A DNA stretch of 64,000 nucleotides from Nonomuraea thailandensis (GTDB lineage Bacteria > Actinomycetota > Actinomycetes > Streptosporangiales > Streptosporangiaceae), in NCBI RefSeq assembly GCF_024172165.1, contig NZ_JAMZEB010000002.1, forward strand, positions 4,795,501 through 4,859,500, read 5' to 3'. Below, one piece after another: positions 63,095 through 64,000 of this stretch; the stretch's first letter is position 1, and every line of letters begins with the position of its first letter. The translations under genes were made by a program, and so were the position numbers. Below the pieces are notes generated by a model. That model was not told the origin of the DNA, searched no databases, and saw only the letters and a list, made by a program, of their open reading frames with translations.

Positions 63095-63981
63095 TTGACG
63101 GCTCCCGCGGTCATGCCCGCCTTCCAGTGGCGTTGCAGGAGCAGGAACGCGATCAGGAGGGGAATCACGGCGATCAGTGAGCCGGTGATGGCCAGCAGGT
63201 AGTTCTCGGGGTGGCCCTGGTCGAAGGCGGCGGCGTTCCAGGTGAACAGGCCGAGGTTGACCGGGTAGAGCCGCTGGTCGGAGAGCATGACCAGGGGCAG
63301 GAAGAAGCTGTTCCAGATGTGGGTGAGCTGGAACAGGAAGATCGTGACGAAGCCGGGCCGCAACATCGGCAGGGCGACGCTCCAGAACGCCCGCCACTCG
63401 CTGGCGCCGTCCACCCGCACCGCTTCGAGGACCTCGCCGGGCACGTACGAGGCGCTGAACACCCGGGCGAGGTAGACCCCGAAGGGGAAGACCAGTCCGG
63501 GCAGGAACGCGCCCCAGAAGGTGTTGACCAGCCCGATCTTGGCCGCCAGCAGGTAGAGCGGGAGCGCAGTCGCGGTGGCCGGGACCAGCACGCCCAGCAG
63601 GACGAAGCCGAACAGCTTCTCCTTGTACGGCACGGCCAGCTTGTCGAAGGCGTAGCCGGCCAGCACGCACAGGAAGGCGGCGACGGCGGCGCCGCCGACG
63701 GCGTAGAGCAGGGTGTTGCCGAGCCAGCGCAGGTAGATGCCGTCGGAGGCGGTCAGCAGGTGTTTCAGGTTCGCCCAGAGCTGGAAACTGTTGCCGGGGG
63801 CGAATCCGTTGGTGCCGAACAGGTCGTCGATGTCCTTGGTGGCCGACATCAGCAGCCACAGCAGCGGCATGAAGGTGTAGGCGGTGGCGAGCACCAGCGC
63901 GCCGTTCACCCCGGCGCGGGACAGCAGGGCCGCGGGCATCGAGAACCGGCGAGGTTCGCTGCGGTCGAGAGCCAGGGTCAT
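63091..63981 (-). CDS. Sugar ABC transporter permease, MalG type
   Basis: A 296-residue inner-membrane permease with six predicted helices. The EAA loop reads EAVRVDGASEWRAFWSVALPMLRPG, written here in two parts: EAVRVDGASEWRAFW and SVALPMLRPG. GGGAGGAAG precedes the ATG at 63981, 19 bp before the window end, so the partner permease and binding protein probably lie beyond the window. It is the first visible gene of the leftward sugar operon. Confidence 0.9.
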   Translation of the reverse strand: MTLALDRSEPRRFSMPAALLSRAGVNGALVLATAYTFMPLLWLLMSATKDIDDLFGTNGFAPGNSFQLWANLKHLLTASDGIYLRWLGNTLLYAVGGAAVAAFLCVLAGYAFDKLAVPYKEKLFGFVLLGVLVPATATALPLYLLAAKIGLVNTFWGAFLPGLVFPFGVYLARVFSASYVPGEVLEAVRVDGASEWRAFWSVALPMLRPGFVTIFLFQLTHIWNSFFLPLVMLSDQRLYPVNLGLFTWNAAAFDQGHPENYLLAITGSLIAVIPLLIAFLLLQRHWKAGMTAGAVK

Positions 63982-64000
63982 CGCGGCTTCCTCCCGGACG

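Noticed and set aside
62114..63859. A 581-codon frame running through the dehydrogenase and permease
   Set aside because: The first 255 codons are a shadow of the permease; the dehydrogenase begins at 63094.

Overview
The window looks like chromosomal DNA of a very GC-rich filamentous actinomycete. The domain repertoire (MerR/B12 regulator with ECF sigma factor beside carotenoid genes, many ECF and MarR/TetR regulators, F420-type nitroreductase, STAND/TPR proteins, RiPP maturases) would fit Streptosporangiales such as a Nonomuraea-like organism. That placement is inference; no rRNA or other phylogenetic marker is present.

Region 1 (1-11538) is a carotenoid cluster. GGPP synthase, phytoene desaturase, phytoene synthase and a PlsX form a coupled leftward operon. 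Facing them are a CruF-type hydratase, a second CrtI/CrtD-type desaturase and a GT2 glycosyltransferase, followed by a CrtA-like monooxygenase. No cyclase is present, so the likely product is an acyclic hydroxylated, ketolated carotenoid glycoside. A plsX/plsY-like pair is interleaved and may supply acyl groups to that product. A LitR/CarH-like MerR+B12 protein and an ECF sigma factor probably give light control; an 11-bp tandem repeat lies upstream of the sigma gene.

Region 2 (11550-26500) is signalling and accessory DNA: a two-kinase/one-regulator NarL-type system, a lipoprotein, a Ser/Thr kinase, an RDD protein, a duplicated-domain protein of unknown function, a broken NB-ARC/TPR gene, a TetR regulator and a GH39-like glycosidase, with several decayed fragments between them.

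Region 3 (26500-46000) holds an alpha/beta hydrolase and an IrtAB/YbtPQ-type ABC pair. These two units share an operator-like motif at an identical distance from their start codons. Then come IS5 remains, an MFS exporter, an ECF41 sigma factor with an NDH-like flavoprotein, a leftward DyP peroxidase/DoxX/AhpD operon, a DJ-1 protein, a thioesterase unit under a perfect 16-bp inverted repeat, an intact NB-ARC/TPR protein, and a MarR-Ddn fusion divergent from a WrbA/DHA2-efflux operon.

Region 4 (48600-58300) contains the most unusual locus, a compact RiPP-like cluster. It encodes a 72-residue candidate precursor ending in a CECC-containing tail, a radical SAM/SPASM maturase, a B12-binding radical SAM enzyme, and a convergent HExxH-motif protein of the peptide-modifying type. 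Next to it lie a D-amino-acid-oxidase-like flavoprotein whose sequence blocks are circularly permuted and a divergent ThDP-dependent 2-keto-acid decarboxylase.

Region 5 (58700-64000) has an IS256 remnant and then a leftward operon of a sugar ABC permease, a D-2-hydroxyacid dehydrogenase and a Tat-exported beta-propeller protein.
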